This document shows, in pieces, positions 14,951 to 23,397 of a DNA stretch of 64,000 nucleotides (the first letter of the stretch is position 1; each line of letters begins with the position of its first letter). The notes under the pieces were generated by a model. That model saw nothing but the letters and a program-made list of their open reading frames with translations, had not been told where the DNA came from and ran no database searches. The stretch is from Moryella indoligenes. GTDB taxonomy: Bacteria > Bacillota > Clostridia > Lachnospirales > Lachnospiraceae. Location of the stretch: NCBI RefSeq assembly GCF_030812885.1, contig NZ_JAUSTO010000006.1:1-64000 (forward strand). The letters run 5' to 3'. Position numbers and translations under genes: made by a program.

Positions 14951-16999
14951 TCAGTCGTTGCCTTCATCTGCATCCTCATCTGTATTGTTTTCCTCGTCCT
15001 TTTTCTTCCGGCGGCGTCTGATCGCAAATACTGCGCCGGCAGCTGCGGCTATGACGGCAAGTGCCAGAGGCAGGAGCTTCTTCGGGCCGGAGCTGGACGG
15101 TACGTTCATATCCATGCCGTCCATATCCACAGGTTCCTCCGGGACAGGCTCCGTCACAGTCAGGGTACAGCTCTGCTCCATGGAAGAGATGTTTCCGTTT
15201 ACATCCTCGTATTGAATGACAATCGGGATGGTTCCATCCCCTGTGCTCGGGGCGACACCAGTCAGCATGACGTCGACATTACCCGTCTCACCGGGCTTGA
15301 TGTTTCCGACATAGGCGCTGGTCTTTTTGATTGAGGGATCCTCAAAGATCGCCTGTACGTTGTACAGCAGGACCTTGCCTGTATTGTTGATGCCGAACAT
15401 GATGTTGGACTCTCTGCCGACTTCAATGCTCTCGGGCGTCAGCTCAAAATTTGAGACGGAGAGACGCGAGTGCTGGTTTACAGGAATATCAACCGTCAGT
15501 TTCTCCTCGGCATTCTTGAAGTCCGGGGAGTCGTACTTCTCATTGATCGTGATGACGTAGGAGCGCGGGTTTACCCCGGGAGCAGCTTCCATGGTGAGAC
15601 TCAGCTCTGTGCTCTCATTGGCCTTAAGCGAGTTCACAACAAAGGAGCCGGAACCGGACTCCATGGAAAAGACGGAAGAATTGTCCACCTTTTCTGATTC
15701 CAGGGAGAAGAGAATATTGCTCGCACCGATATCTGTGGAGGCGTTCTTCATGGTGAGGTAGAGCGTGAAGGGCTGGCCCGCGAAGACCTGCTCAGGCTCT
15801 GTGCGGAAGCTGTCCAGAATGAGACGTGCTTTTTTTCTGTCGTTTGCGTTGAACTCACCGAGTTTATCGGAATCATCGTTCATTGAGGGGTTGCTGATGC
15901 GCACATAGCTTGTGTATTTTTCTTCGTAGGAGGCGGCAGCGTCCGGGGTGAGCTTATAGCTCACGGTATAGCTCAGGGGATAGAAACCGCTCGCCGCGTT
16001 CTGCATGATACCCATGGAATAGGCGGCGGAGATGGTCTCATCGGGCTGCACTGCGTCAAAGCTGCGGTCATAGTTGGATTCGTTGATATCAAAGGGGAAG
16101 CCGGTCGCTGCGGAGGATTTTGCGCGTGCGGTCTGCTGGACGGCAGTGCCTTCGGCGAGCGCAGTGTTCAGGTGGATGCGCACCTGATAGAGCGGAACGC
16201 TCATGAGATTGCGGAAGTTCACGCCGTACTCCATGACTGCGGGAGCATTGCCCGCGGGGGTCTGCTGCCCCTCGCCGATTGCGAAGGCCTTGTCATTCGT
16301 GAGAGAAGCCGGGTTTGCCACCTCCTTGCTTCCCTTGATGTAGACATTGATATACTCAATTTTCATCGGTCCCCGATAGTCCGGATAGGAATTCGGCGGG
16401 ACGTTGTAGTAGAAGGAGACCGGAATGCCATAATAGTCTTCCTTGGTATCTGCGCGGACCTTGATGTTGAAGACGACTTCCTGGTACTCACCGACCTGCA
16501 GGCGCTCAAAGCGTGCCTCCTGCGTAAAGGTAGAGGCATTGACCTCAAAGGGATAGCGTCCGCTGTCGATGGGGTAGGTCAGGTTGCCGCCGTAGGCGCG
16601 GTCTATGCCCTTCTTCTGTCCTTCCTTCCACGCCTCGTAGAGATCCGGCTCGTCCTCTTTATTGTAGGGATTCTTTCCGGAGGTCTTCTGTTCGGGATCC
16701 TCCTCCTGGCGGAGATAGTTCTGGTCGTTCGAGAGACGGACAATGACATTTGTGATATGGTCGGTCTGCGGATTGTTGAGCCCGTTTACGTTGTTGTAGC
16801 CGACGCGGACCTTGAAGCTCATATCCTGTCCAGGGTAGCCGACCTGCAGCTCTGTGGCATCATGAACGTAGGTGTTCAGATTTGTGTTCACATAGGAGGC
16901 ATAGGCCGCATGCGGGGGCAGAAGCAGCACAAAGAGGAGAGAGAGCAGAAGCTCCACTGCTAGAATGCGCCCGAATACTGCATTTAATTTGAGGTTCAT
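14951..16999 (-). CDS. CARDB/S-layer-like surface protein with membrane anchor
   Basis: A 682-residue exported protein. A signal peptide (ILAVELLLSLLFVLLLPPHAAYA) is followed by Ig-like CARDB/COG1361 repeats: FQVGEYQEVVFNIKV, EPEQVFAGQPFTLYLTMKN and ESIEVGRESNIMFGINNTGK each open a beta-sandwich. A C-terminal membrane helix (LLPLALAVIAAAAGAVFAI) and a basic-acidic cytoplasmic tail end it. It is placed between the ATPase and the MacB-like permease, an arrangement in which the surface protein acts as the extracytoplasmic partner of the ABC machine. The start has AGGAAAGG upstream and is 5 bases after the ATPase stop. Confidence 0.8.
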   Translation of the reverse strand: MNLKLNAVFGRILAVELLLSLLFVLLLPPHAAYASYVNTNLNTYVHDATELQVGYPGQDMSFKVRVGYNNVNGLNNPQTDHITNVIVRLSNDQNYLRQEEDPEQKTSGKNPYNKEDEPDLYEAWKEGQKKGIDRAYGGNLTYPIDSGRYPFEVNASTFTQEARFERLQVGEYQEVVFNIKVRADTKEDYYGIPVSFYYNVPPNSYPDYRGPMKIEYINVYIKGSKEVANPASLTNDKAFAIGEGQQTPAGNAPAVMEYGVNFRNLMSVPLYQVRIHLNTALAEGTAVQQTARAKSSAATGFPFDINESNYDRSFDAVQPDETISAAYSMGIMQNAASGFYPLSYTVSYKLTPDAAASYEEKYTSYVRISNPSMNDDSDKLGEFNANDRKKARLILDSFRTEPEQVFAGQPFTLYLTMKNASTDIGASNILFSLESEKVDNSSVFSMESGSGSFVVNSLKANESTELSLTMEAAPGVNPRSYVITINEKYDSPDFKNAEEKLTVDIPVNQHSRLSVSNFELTPESIEVGRESNIMFGINNTGKVLLYNVQAIFEDPSIKKTSAYVGNIKPGETGNVDVMLTGVAPSTGDGTIPIVIQYEDVNGNISSMEQSCTLTVTEPVPEEPVDMDGMDMNVPSSSGPKKLLPLALAVIAAAAGAVFAIRRRRKKKDEENNTDEDADEGND

Positions 17000-17004
17000 T
17001 GGTA

Positions 17005-17697
17005 TTATCCTTTCCTGTCTGTTATTTTTCCGTCTACAATGCGGATCTGTATGTCCGCCCGTTCCGCGATGCTCTGATCATGTGTAACCATGACAAGCGT
17101 TTTCTGCTGTTCGGTGACAATGCGTTTTAGTAGATCCAGCACCTCGGCTGTCGTGTGGGAGTCCAGATTTCCGGTTGGCTCGTCTGCAAAGATGATGTCC
17201 GGGTCGATGGCGAGCGCCCGGGCGATACCGACACGCTGCTGCTGCCCTCCCGACATCTGACCGGGCATATGCTCCGCTTGATCCAGTATGCCGATGCGCT
17301 CCATATAGTGCCTTGCGGTGGCGATGCGTTTCTCTGCCGGAATACCGCGAAAGAGCAGCGGCATGGCGACATTCTCCGCGGCATTCATAGAGGCAATGAG
17401 ATTGTAGCTCTGAAAGATGAAGCCGACGTGATCCCGGCGAAAGCGCACCAGCTGGTTTTCGTTCATTTTGTCAATGCGTTTTCCAAGTATGCGTATGCTT
17501 CCGCTGGTCGGCGGTTCCAGACCTGCGAGCATATTGAGGCAGGTCGATTTTCCGCTTCCCGAGGTTCCTACGATGGCCAGAAAGGTACCCCGCGGAATAT
17601 CGAAGGAGATACCGTCCAGTGCATGAACCTGATTGGTTCCGATATAGTAGATCTTTTTCAGATCGCGGACGGAAATGATAGGAGCTGACTGCGACAT
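17005..17697 (-). CDS. LolD/MacB-type ABC ATP-binding protein
   Basis: A 230-residue ATPase with all motifs: Walker A GTSGSGKST (about 45-53), Q-loop FIFQSYNLIA, signature MSGGQQQRVGIARAL (about 145), Walker B DIIFADEPTGNLDS and switch MVTHDQ. The EPTGNLDS sequence is typical of the LolD/MacB/FtsE group. It is the first gene of the minus-strand block, starts with AGGAGGG upstream, and lies directly behind a promoter and palindrome. An earlier in-frame Met at 17805 would put the promoter inside the gene and is rejected. Confidence 0.93.
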   Translation of the reverse strand: MSQSAPIISVRDLKKIYYIGTNQVHALDGISFDIPRGTFLAIVGTSGSGKSTCLNMLAGLEPPTSGSIRILGKRIDKMNENQLVRFRRDHVGFIFQSYNLIASMNAAENVAMPLLFRGIPAEKRIATARHYMERIGILDQAEHMPGQMSGGQQQRVGIARALAIDPDIIFADEPTGNLDSHTTAEVLDLLKRIVTEQQKTLVMVTHDQSIAERADIQIRIVDGKITDRKG

Positions 17698-17717
17698 GAA
17701 CCCTCCTGTTGATTCAA

Positions 17718-17771
17718 CTGTATTAATATGATTAATACAGATAGTATACAGTTGCTGTTCATTCATCACAA
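17718..17771 (-). promoter_or_regulatory. Promoter and GntR-type operator of the ABC block
   Basis: On the minus strand, TTGTGA (17771-17766), a 17-base spacer and TATACT (17748-17743) form a promoter. At the predicted start site lies a perfect palindrome with 10-base arms CTGTATTAAT and ATTAATACAG around ATG (17718-17740). A further ATACAGTTG at 17747-17755 repeats the half-site with the flank CAACTGTAT. The site is of a kind bound by YtrA-type GntR regulators, and one is encoded in the operon. Confidence 0.65.
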
Positions 17772-17881
17772 GATGAAAAATGAAAGTATTTCTTACAAAA
17801 AGCAAAAGAATTTGTGGAGATAAATTTTAGTAATATTGAATTACGTCACCATGATAGCAAGTTAATGAATTAGCAACATTC

Positions 17882-18010
17882 TTCAAAAGGAGCGAGAAGG
17901 AGCTCATCACCGTGATCAATCGCTGCATTGAGGAGCTGCGCACGAGCGGTCAGATTGATCAATGGATTGCGGAGTACTCGGACTATGCAAAGACGCTGGG
18001 AATCAACTAA
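17882..18010 (+). pseudogene. Fragment: C-terminus of an amino-acid ABC binding protein
   Basis: The reading frame before the TAA at 18008 gives KELITVINRCIEELRTSGQ, then a QIDQWIAEYSDYAKTLGIN end. This is the conserved last helix pair of family 3 solute-binding proteins for polar amino acids. Nothing upstream encodes the rest of the protein; the 5' part is lost. Its stop is 27 bases before the start of a permease fragment, so the original operon order is preserved. Confidence 0.7.
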
Positions 18011-18037
18011 GGAATAAGCCAGAGAGGAGGAGAGCCA

Positions 18038-18170
18038 ATGCTTGCAAACATGTCGAAAATCTGGGCGAAGTATTCATTCGTATACCTTCAGGGACTCGGC
18101 GGGACTGTGATGCTGTCTGTGATTGTGGTGCTGCTCGGCACACTGATCGCCTTCCTGAAGCTCAGTCATT
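18038..18170 (+). pseudogene. Fragment: N-terminus of an amino-acid ABC permease
   Basis: After a good GAGAGGAGG site, an ATG opens a frame with WAKYSFVYLQGLGGTVML and VIVVLLGTLIAFLKLS. This is the first membrane helix and entry of a His/Glu/Gln-type ABC permease. Homology stops after about 43 residues, and the DNA then continues as part of an M20 amidohydrolase. A deletion has joined the two genes. A 102-residue frame remains open through the junction but encodes nonsense after it. Confidence 0.7.
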
Positions 18171-18171
18171 T

Positions 18172-18716
18172 TCGGCCCAGGCAGGCGTCTTTGACACACT
18201 GGATTTTGCCTATACCTGGCATCCGTCGAGCTTCAATGAGGTGTCGGCGGACAGCTCATTCACTATGCTTATGCAAATTCCGGAGGCAGTGCGCCAAATG
18301 TGGTGCCCGCCTACGCAAAGATCAAATACGAAGTGCGGGCCGGTAATGTCACAGAGCTGAAGGAGCTTTTTGCCCGTGTCAGGAGATGTGCGGAGGGGGC
18401 AGCTCTGATGACAGAAATTGAAATGAGCTGTGAGCTCACCATGGCTTTTTCAGATTTCCGGCAGAATTCCGTACTGGCCTCTATTGTATCGGGTTGTCTT
18501 GCAGAGCTGGGAGCGCCGGAGTGGACAGAAGCGGATTATGCGCTGGCAAAGAAATTTCTGTCGAGCTATGATGCGCACACGCGCGAGGAGATGCGGAGAG
18601 ATCTGGAGCAGCCGGTGGCTGCAGAAGCAGCAAAGCGGGAGTGCAGAGCGCGGAGCGGAGGGCATTACAGCTGTCCCCTGCCGGATTTCGTAAAGCCCCC
18701 GATTGGGAGATACTGA
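18172..18716 (+). pseudogene. Fragment: M20 amidohydrolase (AbgB-like), internally deleted
   Basis: One frame gives AGVFDTLDFAYTWHPSSFNE, a middle segment of aminobenzoyl-glutamate/indole-acetyl amidohydrolases. A second frame from about 18268 gives YANSGGSAPNVVPAYAKIKY and VRRCAEGAALMT, a later segment of the same family. The dimerisation part between them, both metal-binding ends and the C-terminus are missing or shifted. It cannot make a working enzyme. The 3' end degenerates before the TGA near 18716. Confidence 0.7.
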
Positions 18717-18727
18717 AGTTTCCTCCC

Positions 18728-18756
18728 TTGAAGACAGGTTCGCTTTCGTGTAAGAT
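18728..18756 (+). promoter_or_regulatory. Promoter of the ABC binding-protein gene
   Basis: TTGAAG (18728-18733), an exact 17-base spacer and TAAGAT (18751-18756) lie 42 bases before the start of the lipoprotein gene. A small AAGGCA/TGCCTT hairpin follows in the leader. Confidence 0.5.
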
Positions 18757-18797
18757 AAAAGGCAGGCGTAGAGTGCCTTAGAAAGAGGAGATGTGCG

Positions 18798-19850
18798 ATG
18801 AAAATCAGAAAAATGATGTTGTCGGCGGCGGCCGCTGTGCTGCTTTCTTTAAGCCTTGCTGCCTGTGGAGGAAAGACTGAGACGACTGCGGATACGAAAG
18901 CGGCAGAGAGCAGTGCAGAGACAAGCGCCGAGGTACAGGCAGAGAGTCAGGCGGAAGCTGCAGCAGGGGACGTGCTCCGAGTATCCTCTCTGAAGGGCCC
19001 CACTACGATGGGGCTGGTGAATCTCATGAAGGAGAGTGAAAGCGGGGCCTCTGAGGGCGCTTACAGCTTTTCCATGGCGACGCAGCCGGACGAGCTGCTC
19101 GCAAAGATTGTGGGGGGAGAGACAGATATCGCGCTGGTTCCGGCAAATATGGCAGCAGTGCTCTACAATAAGACGCAGGGAGCGGTCTCTGTGATCGATA
19201 TCAATACCCTGGGAGTACTCTACTGCATCACGGGAGATGAGAATATCCACTCGGTAAAAGATTTTTCTGAAAATATGGTAATTACCACAGGGCAGGGCGC
19301 CACACCGGAATATGTGCTGAACACACTGCTGAAGGAGAACAGTGTGCTGGACTGCACAGTTGAGTTCAAGTCGGAGGCGACTGAGATCGCTGCGACGCTG
19401 AATGCAGATCCCATGCGGATCGCGGTGCTTCCGCAGCCTTTTGCGACAGTCGCGGTGAGCCAGAATGAGGCACTGCACACGGCATTTTCGCTCACGGATG
19501 AGTGGGACAGTCTGCCGGGGGATTCCCGTATGGTTACCGGGGTCACGGTGGTGAGAAATGAGTATTTAAAGGAACACCCGGAGGAGATCGAGCTCTTTTT
19601 AAAGGAACATGAGAAGAGTGCTGCGAAGGCTGCAGAGGATGTTCAGGGGACGGCTGCACTGGTCGCAGAGTATGGGATCATAGAGAAGGCGCCTCTCGCG
19701 GAGAAGGCATTGCCGCTCTGCAATATTGTCTGCATTCGCGGCGAGGAGATGAAGACTGCGCTCTCCGGTTATCTGGAAGCACTTTATCAGCAGAATCCGA
19801 AGGCTGTGGGCGGCGCGCTTCCGGAGGACAGCTTTTACTATATGAAGTGA
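18798..19850 (+). CDS. ABC transporter substrate-binding lipoprotein (SsuA/NMT1 type)
   Basis: A 350-residue lipoprotein: signal peptide with lipobox LSLAAC (Cys near residue 23), an Ala/Glu/Ser-rich linker to about residue 55, then a type 2 periplasmic-binding fold of the TauA/SsuA/NMT1 group (VLRVSSLKGPTTMGLVNLM, DIALVPANMAAVLYN, GQGATPEYVLNTLL). The MKE-type opening and GPTTMGLV segment resemble binding proteins of Clostridia annotated for sulfonates, nitrate or thiamine precursors; the ligand is unknown. Its stop overlaps the permease start. No ATPase gene follows. Confidence 0.85.
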   Translation: MKIRKMMLSAAAAVLLSLSLAACGGKTETTADTKAAESSAETSAEVQAESQAEAAAGDVLRVSSLKGPTTMGLVNLMKESESGASEGAYSFSMATQPDELLAKIVGGETDIALVPANMAAVLYNKTQGAVSVIDINTLGVLYCITGDENIHSVKDFSENMVITTGQGATPEYVLNTLLKENSVLDCTVEFKSEATEIAATLNADPMRIAVLPQPFATVAVSQNEALHTAFSLTDEWDSLPGDSRMVTGVTVVRNEYLKEHPEEIELFLKEHEKSAAKAAEDVQGTAALVAEYGIIEKAPLAEKALPLCNIVCIRGEEMKTALSGYLEALYQQNPKAVGGALPEDSFYYMK

Positions 19851-20584
19851 TGGGAGAGAGGATGAATCTGAGGCAGAGCGTTTTGGCACTGCTGCTCTGG
19901 CTGCTGCTCTGGCAGCTGATCTCAATCTCAGTGAACAACACAATCCTGCTGGCAGGGCCGCGGGAGACAGCGGAGGCGTTGTTACGGCTTTTTGGAAGTA
20001 GTGCTTACTGGAGCTCTGTGCTTCATTCACTGCTTCGCATACTCGGCGGCTTTCTGGCGGGAGGGCTTTTAGGCGTATTGCTCGCCGCCGCTGCCTACAG
20101 CAATCAGGGACTCAGGATCATCTTGAGTCCCTTTGTGGCATCCATCCGGGCGATTCCGGTTGTGAGCTTTGTAATTCTGCTTCTGATCTGGTCCGGAAGC
20201 GGCGGCGTGGCGTTCTGGATCAGTGCGGTTGTGAGTTTTCCGGTGCTCTACCTCAATTCACTCGCGGGACTGATGAGCACAGAGCACACGCTGATAGAGG
20301 TCACAGAGCTCTTCCAGCTGCGGCTGAGGGACCGCATTTCTGCCCTGTATCTCCCGCAGCTGAAACCTTTTTTGCGGGGGGCGCTCTCCATCGCAGCCGG
20401 CATGAGCTTCAAGGCGGGAGTGGCAGCGGAAGTGATCGGACAGCCTCTGCTCTCGATCGGGAACGGCATGTACCGCGCGAAGATCTATCTGGAGACCGCG
20501 GAGCTCTTCGCATGGACCCTCACAGTGGTGCTGCTCTCCTGGCTTCTGGAGAGAATGCTGCTTCTGCTGCTAAGAAAATGCTGA
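19850..20584 (+). CDS. ABC transporter permease (SsuC/TauC type)
   Basis: A 244-residue membrane protein with about six helices and the EAA-loop-like segment ELFQLRLRDRISALYLPQL (about 145-163), which contacts an ATPase. It belongs to the BPD inner-membrane permease family used for sulfonates and related compounds. The ATG shares its A with the stop of the binding-protein gene. The cognate ATP-binding gene, normally next, is absent; the next gene is a hydrogenase-like protein. Either a distant ATPase serves it or the transporter is broken. Confidence 0.85.
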   Translation: MGERMNLRQSVLALLLWLLLWQLISISVNNTILLAGPRETAEALLRLFGSSAYWSSVLHSLLRILGGFLAGGLLGVLLAAAAYSNQGLRIILSPFVASIRAIPVVSFVILLLIWSGSGGVAFWISAVVSFPVLYLNSLAGLMSTEHTLIEVTELFQLRLRDRISALYLPQLKPFLRGALSIAAGMSFKAGVAAEVIGQPLLSIGNGMYRAKIYLETAELFAWTLTVVLLSWLLERMLLLLLRKC

Positions 20585-20589
20585 TTCAC

Positions 20590-20699
20590 AGCTCTTGTAC
20601 ATTTCAGGGTACAGAGCGCCGGGCTGTGGACGGAGCTGAGAGATTGTGATAAAATTAACTTGAAAGCGAGGGTCGCTTTCCGGGGGAGCGCGCTGCTCC
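20590..20699 (+). other. Structured leader before the hydrogenase-like gene
   Basis: Three hairpins occur in the 133-base gap: GCTCTTGTAC/GTACAGAGC (20590-20616), GAAAGCGA-GGG-TCGCTTTC (20662-20680, perfect 8 bp) and GGAGC-GCGCT-GCTCC (about 20685-20699). The first may end the ABC transcript. The other two lie in the leader just before the ribosome binding site. No T-tract is present. Confidence 0.4.
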
Positions 20700-20717
20700 T
20701 ACAGAGCGGAGGAAACC

Positions 20718-22208
20718 ATGATTAACAGTGATGAAGCCCTCATTCAGACCAGACATAAGATCATTGAGGAGACCTGTCGTCTGGAGTGGAAGGGTCAGCT
20801 TGATGCGGAACATAAGGAGGAGCTTGTCTATAAAATAATTCCGGGTCCGAAGCCGGAGATCGGGCGCTGCTGTGTCTATAAGGAGCGGGAGATTGTGAGG
20901 CACAGAGTGCGCCTTGCCTGTGCGGAGAATCTGCTTGATAACCCGGCTTCGGACAATGAGGTGCAGGTGATCAAGCCGGCCTGCGACGAGTGTCCGCTCT
21001 CGACCTATACCGTCACGGACAACTGTCGTCTCTGTCTCGGAAAGGCCTGCTTAAGCTCCTGCCACTTCGGAGCGATTTCAATCGGGGAATTTCGCTCTCA
21101 TATTGACTCAAAGAAGTGTAAGGAGTGCGGAATGTGTGCGCAGAACTGTCCCTACGGGGCGATTGTACATCTGGTGCGGCCCTGCAAGCGAGCCTGTCCT
21201 GTGGATGCAATTACCTATGATGAGTATGGCTTCTGCGTAATTGATGAGGAGAAGTGCATCGACTGCGGGCGCTGCATTCACAGCTGTCCCTTCGGCGCGA
21301 TCAGTGCGAAGAGCTATCTGGTCGATATTATCCATGCCATACGCGAGGGCAAGGAGGTTATCGCGATGTGTGCGCCGGCGACAGAGGGACAGTTCGGAGA
21401 GAAGATCGGCATGCCCTCGATCCGTCATGCACTGAAGAAGCTTGGCTTTGCAGATATGGTGGAGGTGGGACTCGGCGGCGATATGACGGCGGCCTACGAG
21501 GCACTGGAGTGGTCCGAGGCCCGCAAGGAGGGGAAGAAGATGACGACCTCCTGCTGCCCGGCCTTCATTAACCTCTTAAAAAAGCACTTTCCGCAGCAGT
21601 ATGCGGAGAATATGTCCACGACAGTGTCGCCGATGTGTGCGGTGTCGCGCTATCTGAAGACGACCCATCCAGGCTGCGTCACTGTTTTTATCGGGCCCTG
21701 TGTCGCGAAGAAATCGGAGGCGGCAGATAAATCTGTTCCGGATAACGCGGACTACGTTATGACCTACGGCGAGCTGAGCACGCTGCTGCGCTCCAGGGAT
21801 GTGGAGCTGGAGCCGGTTGAGGAGGAATATCAGGAGGCCTCGATCTGGGGAAAGCGCTTTGCCACCAGCGGAGGTGTTGCAAACGCAGTGCTGGAATGTA
21901 TGCAGGAGCGGGGAGAGGATATTGAGGATATCAAGCTGCTGCGCTGCGCAGGAGGAGAGGAGTGCAAGAAGGCGCTCATGCTTCTGAAACGCGGACGCCT
22001 CCCGGAGGATTTCATCGAGGGTATGGCCTGTCCGGGCGGCTGTGTGGGCGGCCCGTCACGGCATAAGACGGAGCTCGAGCTGAAGCGCTCCAGAGAGACG
22101 CTCTTAAAGAAGGCGGATGGCAGAAAGGTTCTGGAGAATCTGAAAAACTATCCGATGGACAGCTTTTCCATGCACAGGGACGGACATATGGAGAGCACAG
22201 AAGTTTGA
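20718..22208 (+). CDS. [FeFe]-hydrogenase-like protein, group B
   Basis: A 496-residue iron-sulfur protein. Ferredoxin-type clusters are predicted from CRLCLGKACLSSC and CKECGMCAQNC (about 95-150) plus CIDCGRCIHSC (about 180-190). The H-cluster motifs are L1 TSCCPAF (about 277-283), L2 GPCVAKKSE (about 326) and L3 MACPGGCVGG (about 435). The TSCCP form of L1 marks group B monomeric hydrogenases rather than the TSCSP of classic HydA. It would be cytoplasmic and exchange electrons with ferredoxin; whether it evolves, uptakes or senses H2 is not settled for this group. Maturases HydEFG are not in the window. GGAGGAAACC precedes the ATG. Confidence 0.88.
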   Translation: MINSDEALIQTRHKIIEETCRLEWKGQLDAEHKEELVYKIIPGPKPEIGRCCVYKEREIVRHRVRLACAENLLDNPASDNEVQVIKPACDECPLSTYTVTDNCRLCLGKACLSSCHFGAISIGEFRSHIDSKKCKECGMCAQNCPYGAIVHLVRPCKRACPVDAITYDEYGFCVIDEEKCIDCGRCIHSCPFGAISAKSYLVDIIHAIREGKEVIAMCAPATEGQFGEKIGMPSIRHALKKLGFADMVEVGLGGDMTAAYEALEWSEARKEGKKMTTSCCPAFINLLKKHFPQQYAENMSTTVSPMCAVSRYLKTTHPGCVTVFIGPCVAKKSEAADKSVPDNADYVMTYGELSTLLRSRDVELEPVEEEYQEASIWGKRFATSGGVANAVLECMQERGEDIEDIKLLRCAGGEECKKALMLLKRGRLPEDFIEGMACPGGCVGGPSRHKTELELKRSRETLLKKADGRKVLENLKNYPMDSFSMHRDGHMESTEV

Positions 22209-22313
22209 GATTACAGCAGCAGGGACGAGGCGTGCGCCGGCGGCGGAAGTGAGCTGCACGGAGCCGGAGGGCAGGGGCAGACGTTGGCTGTCTGCGGAGA
22301 AGAGGAGGAAGAC

Positions 22314-23045
22314 ATGGATGTTAAGAATCTGATACCCACACCGCATATTGAGGCAGGGCCGGGAGAGATCGCAGAGACCATACTGCTCCCGGGTGATCCG
22401 CTCCGTGCGAAATTCATTGCAGAACACTTCCTTGAGACGCCGAAGCTCTTTAATTCCGTGCGGAATATGCTGGGGTACACCGGGAGCTATCACGGGAAAG
22501 CGGTATCTGTGATGGGAACCGGGATGGGCTGTCCGTCGATGGGGATCTACTCCTATGAGCTGATTCATTTTTACGGAGTGAAGAATCTGATTCGCGTCGG
22601 TACAGCGGGCTCCATCAATCCGAGGGTAAAGCTTCGCGATATGGTTTTCGGAATGGGAGCCTGCACGACATCCAACTTTCCTGCGCTCATGGAGCTTCCG
22701 GGAAGCTACGCACCGGTATGCTCCTTTGCGCTGCTGAAAAAGGCTGTGGAGGAGGCGGAGCGGAGAGGACAGTCCTACCAGGTGGGGAATATTCTCTCCT
22801 CTGATATGTTCTATGGCCCCGCGGAGGGAGCGGAGGCGACGAAGAAGTGGGCCGCCATGGGTGTGCTGGCCATTGAGATGGAGGCGGCTGCGCTCTACAC
22901 GAACGCAGCCTATGGCGGTGCAAATGCACTCACCATACTGACAATCAGCGATCATCTCCTGACCGGGGAGACGACCAATGCAGCGGAGCGTCAGTCGAGC
23001 TTCACCGATATGATGGAGCTGGCCCTGAGTCTCGCAATCGAGTAG
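22314..23045 (+). CDS. deoD: Purine-nucleoside phosphorylase, DeoD type
   Basis: A 243-residue DeoD-type phosphorylase that splits purine (deoxy)nucleosides with phosphate into base and (deoxy)ribose 1-phosphate in salvage. Phosphate-loop GDPLRAKFIAE (about 22-32), GTGMGCPSMGIYSYEL (about 65-80), RVGTAGSI (about 87) and the purine/ribose contact EMEAAALY (about 180-187) are all present, as is the catalytic Asp in ISDHLLTGE. The start is the Met preceded by AGAGGAGGAAG, not the upstream Met at 22284. Length is normal. Confidence 0.95.
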   Translation: MDVKNLIPTPHIEAGPGEIAETILLPGDPLRAKFIAEHFLETPKLFNSVRNMLGYTGSYHGKAVSVMGTGMGCPSMGIYSYELIHFYGVKNLIRVGTAGSINPRVKLRDMVFGMGACTTSNFPALMELPGSYAPVCSFALLKKAVEEAERRGQSYQVGNILSSDMFYGPAEGAEATKKWAAMGVLAIEMEAAALYTNAAYGGANALTILTISDHLLTGETTNAAERQSSFTDMMELALSLAIE

Positions 23046-23107
23046 GAAAAAGCTTTTTGATTGGGCAGCCCTTTATGAGCTGTGACTCTCTGCGGTGTGA
23101 CACAGCG

Positions 23108-23290
23108 TTACAGCTCGACTGTCTCACCGAAGGACAGATAAGACATGTTTGGCATCTGCTGCGCAAGAAAGTCAAATGCCTCTGTTCCTGTGCAGTGGCA
23201 GGTATAAAACTGAGTCAGGGGGGTATTGCTTCACTTCCTTTGCAATTTCACCCAGCAATTCTGCTGAAACTGTTTTTTTGGTCGAGGGAT
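23108..23290 (-). pseudogene. Fragment: C-terminus of an MBL-fold hydrolase
   Basis: On the minus strand two overlapping frames together give VSAELLGEIAKEVKQYPPDS, then FYTCHCTGTEAFDFLAQQ and a YLSFGETVEL end before the stop at 23110-23108. The HCTG and the terminal SFGETVEL segments match the C-terminus of metallo-beta-lactamase-fold hydrolases of the Clostridia. A frameshift near PPDS separates the two parts, and the N-terminal metal site is missing. This explains most of the gap 23046-23346. Confidence 0.65.
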
Positions 23291-23317
23291 TGAATAAATG
23301 ATAGGGTGGTTTAGAAA

Positions 23318-23346
23318 TTGCTCGGTGTGTACCTGACTGTTATAAT
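23318..23346 (+). promoter_or_regulatory. Promoter upstream of the AbiE remnant
   Basis: TTGCTC (23318-23323), an exact 17-base spacer and a perfect TATAAT (23341-23346) form a strong-looking promoter. It now drives only gene fragments. Confidence 0.55.
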
Positions 23347-23397
23347 ATGAACTTCCTTCTTTTCTTTCAAAACACGGCAAATGATGGTGTGATTTTT

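Noticed and set aside
18038..18346. A 102-codon frame annotated as an intact small membrane protein
   Set aside because: Only the first ~43 codons are a permease helix; the rest is an out-of-frame reading of the amidohydrolase fragment.
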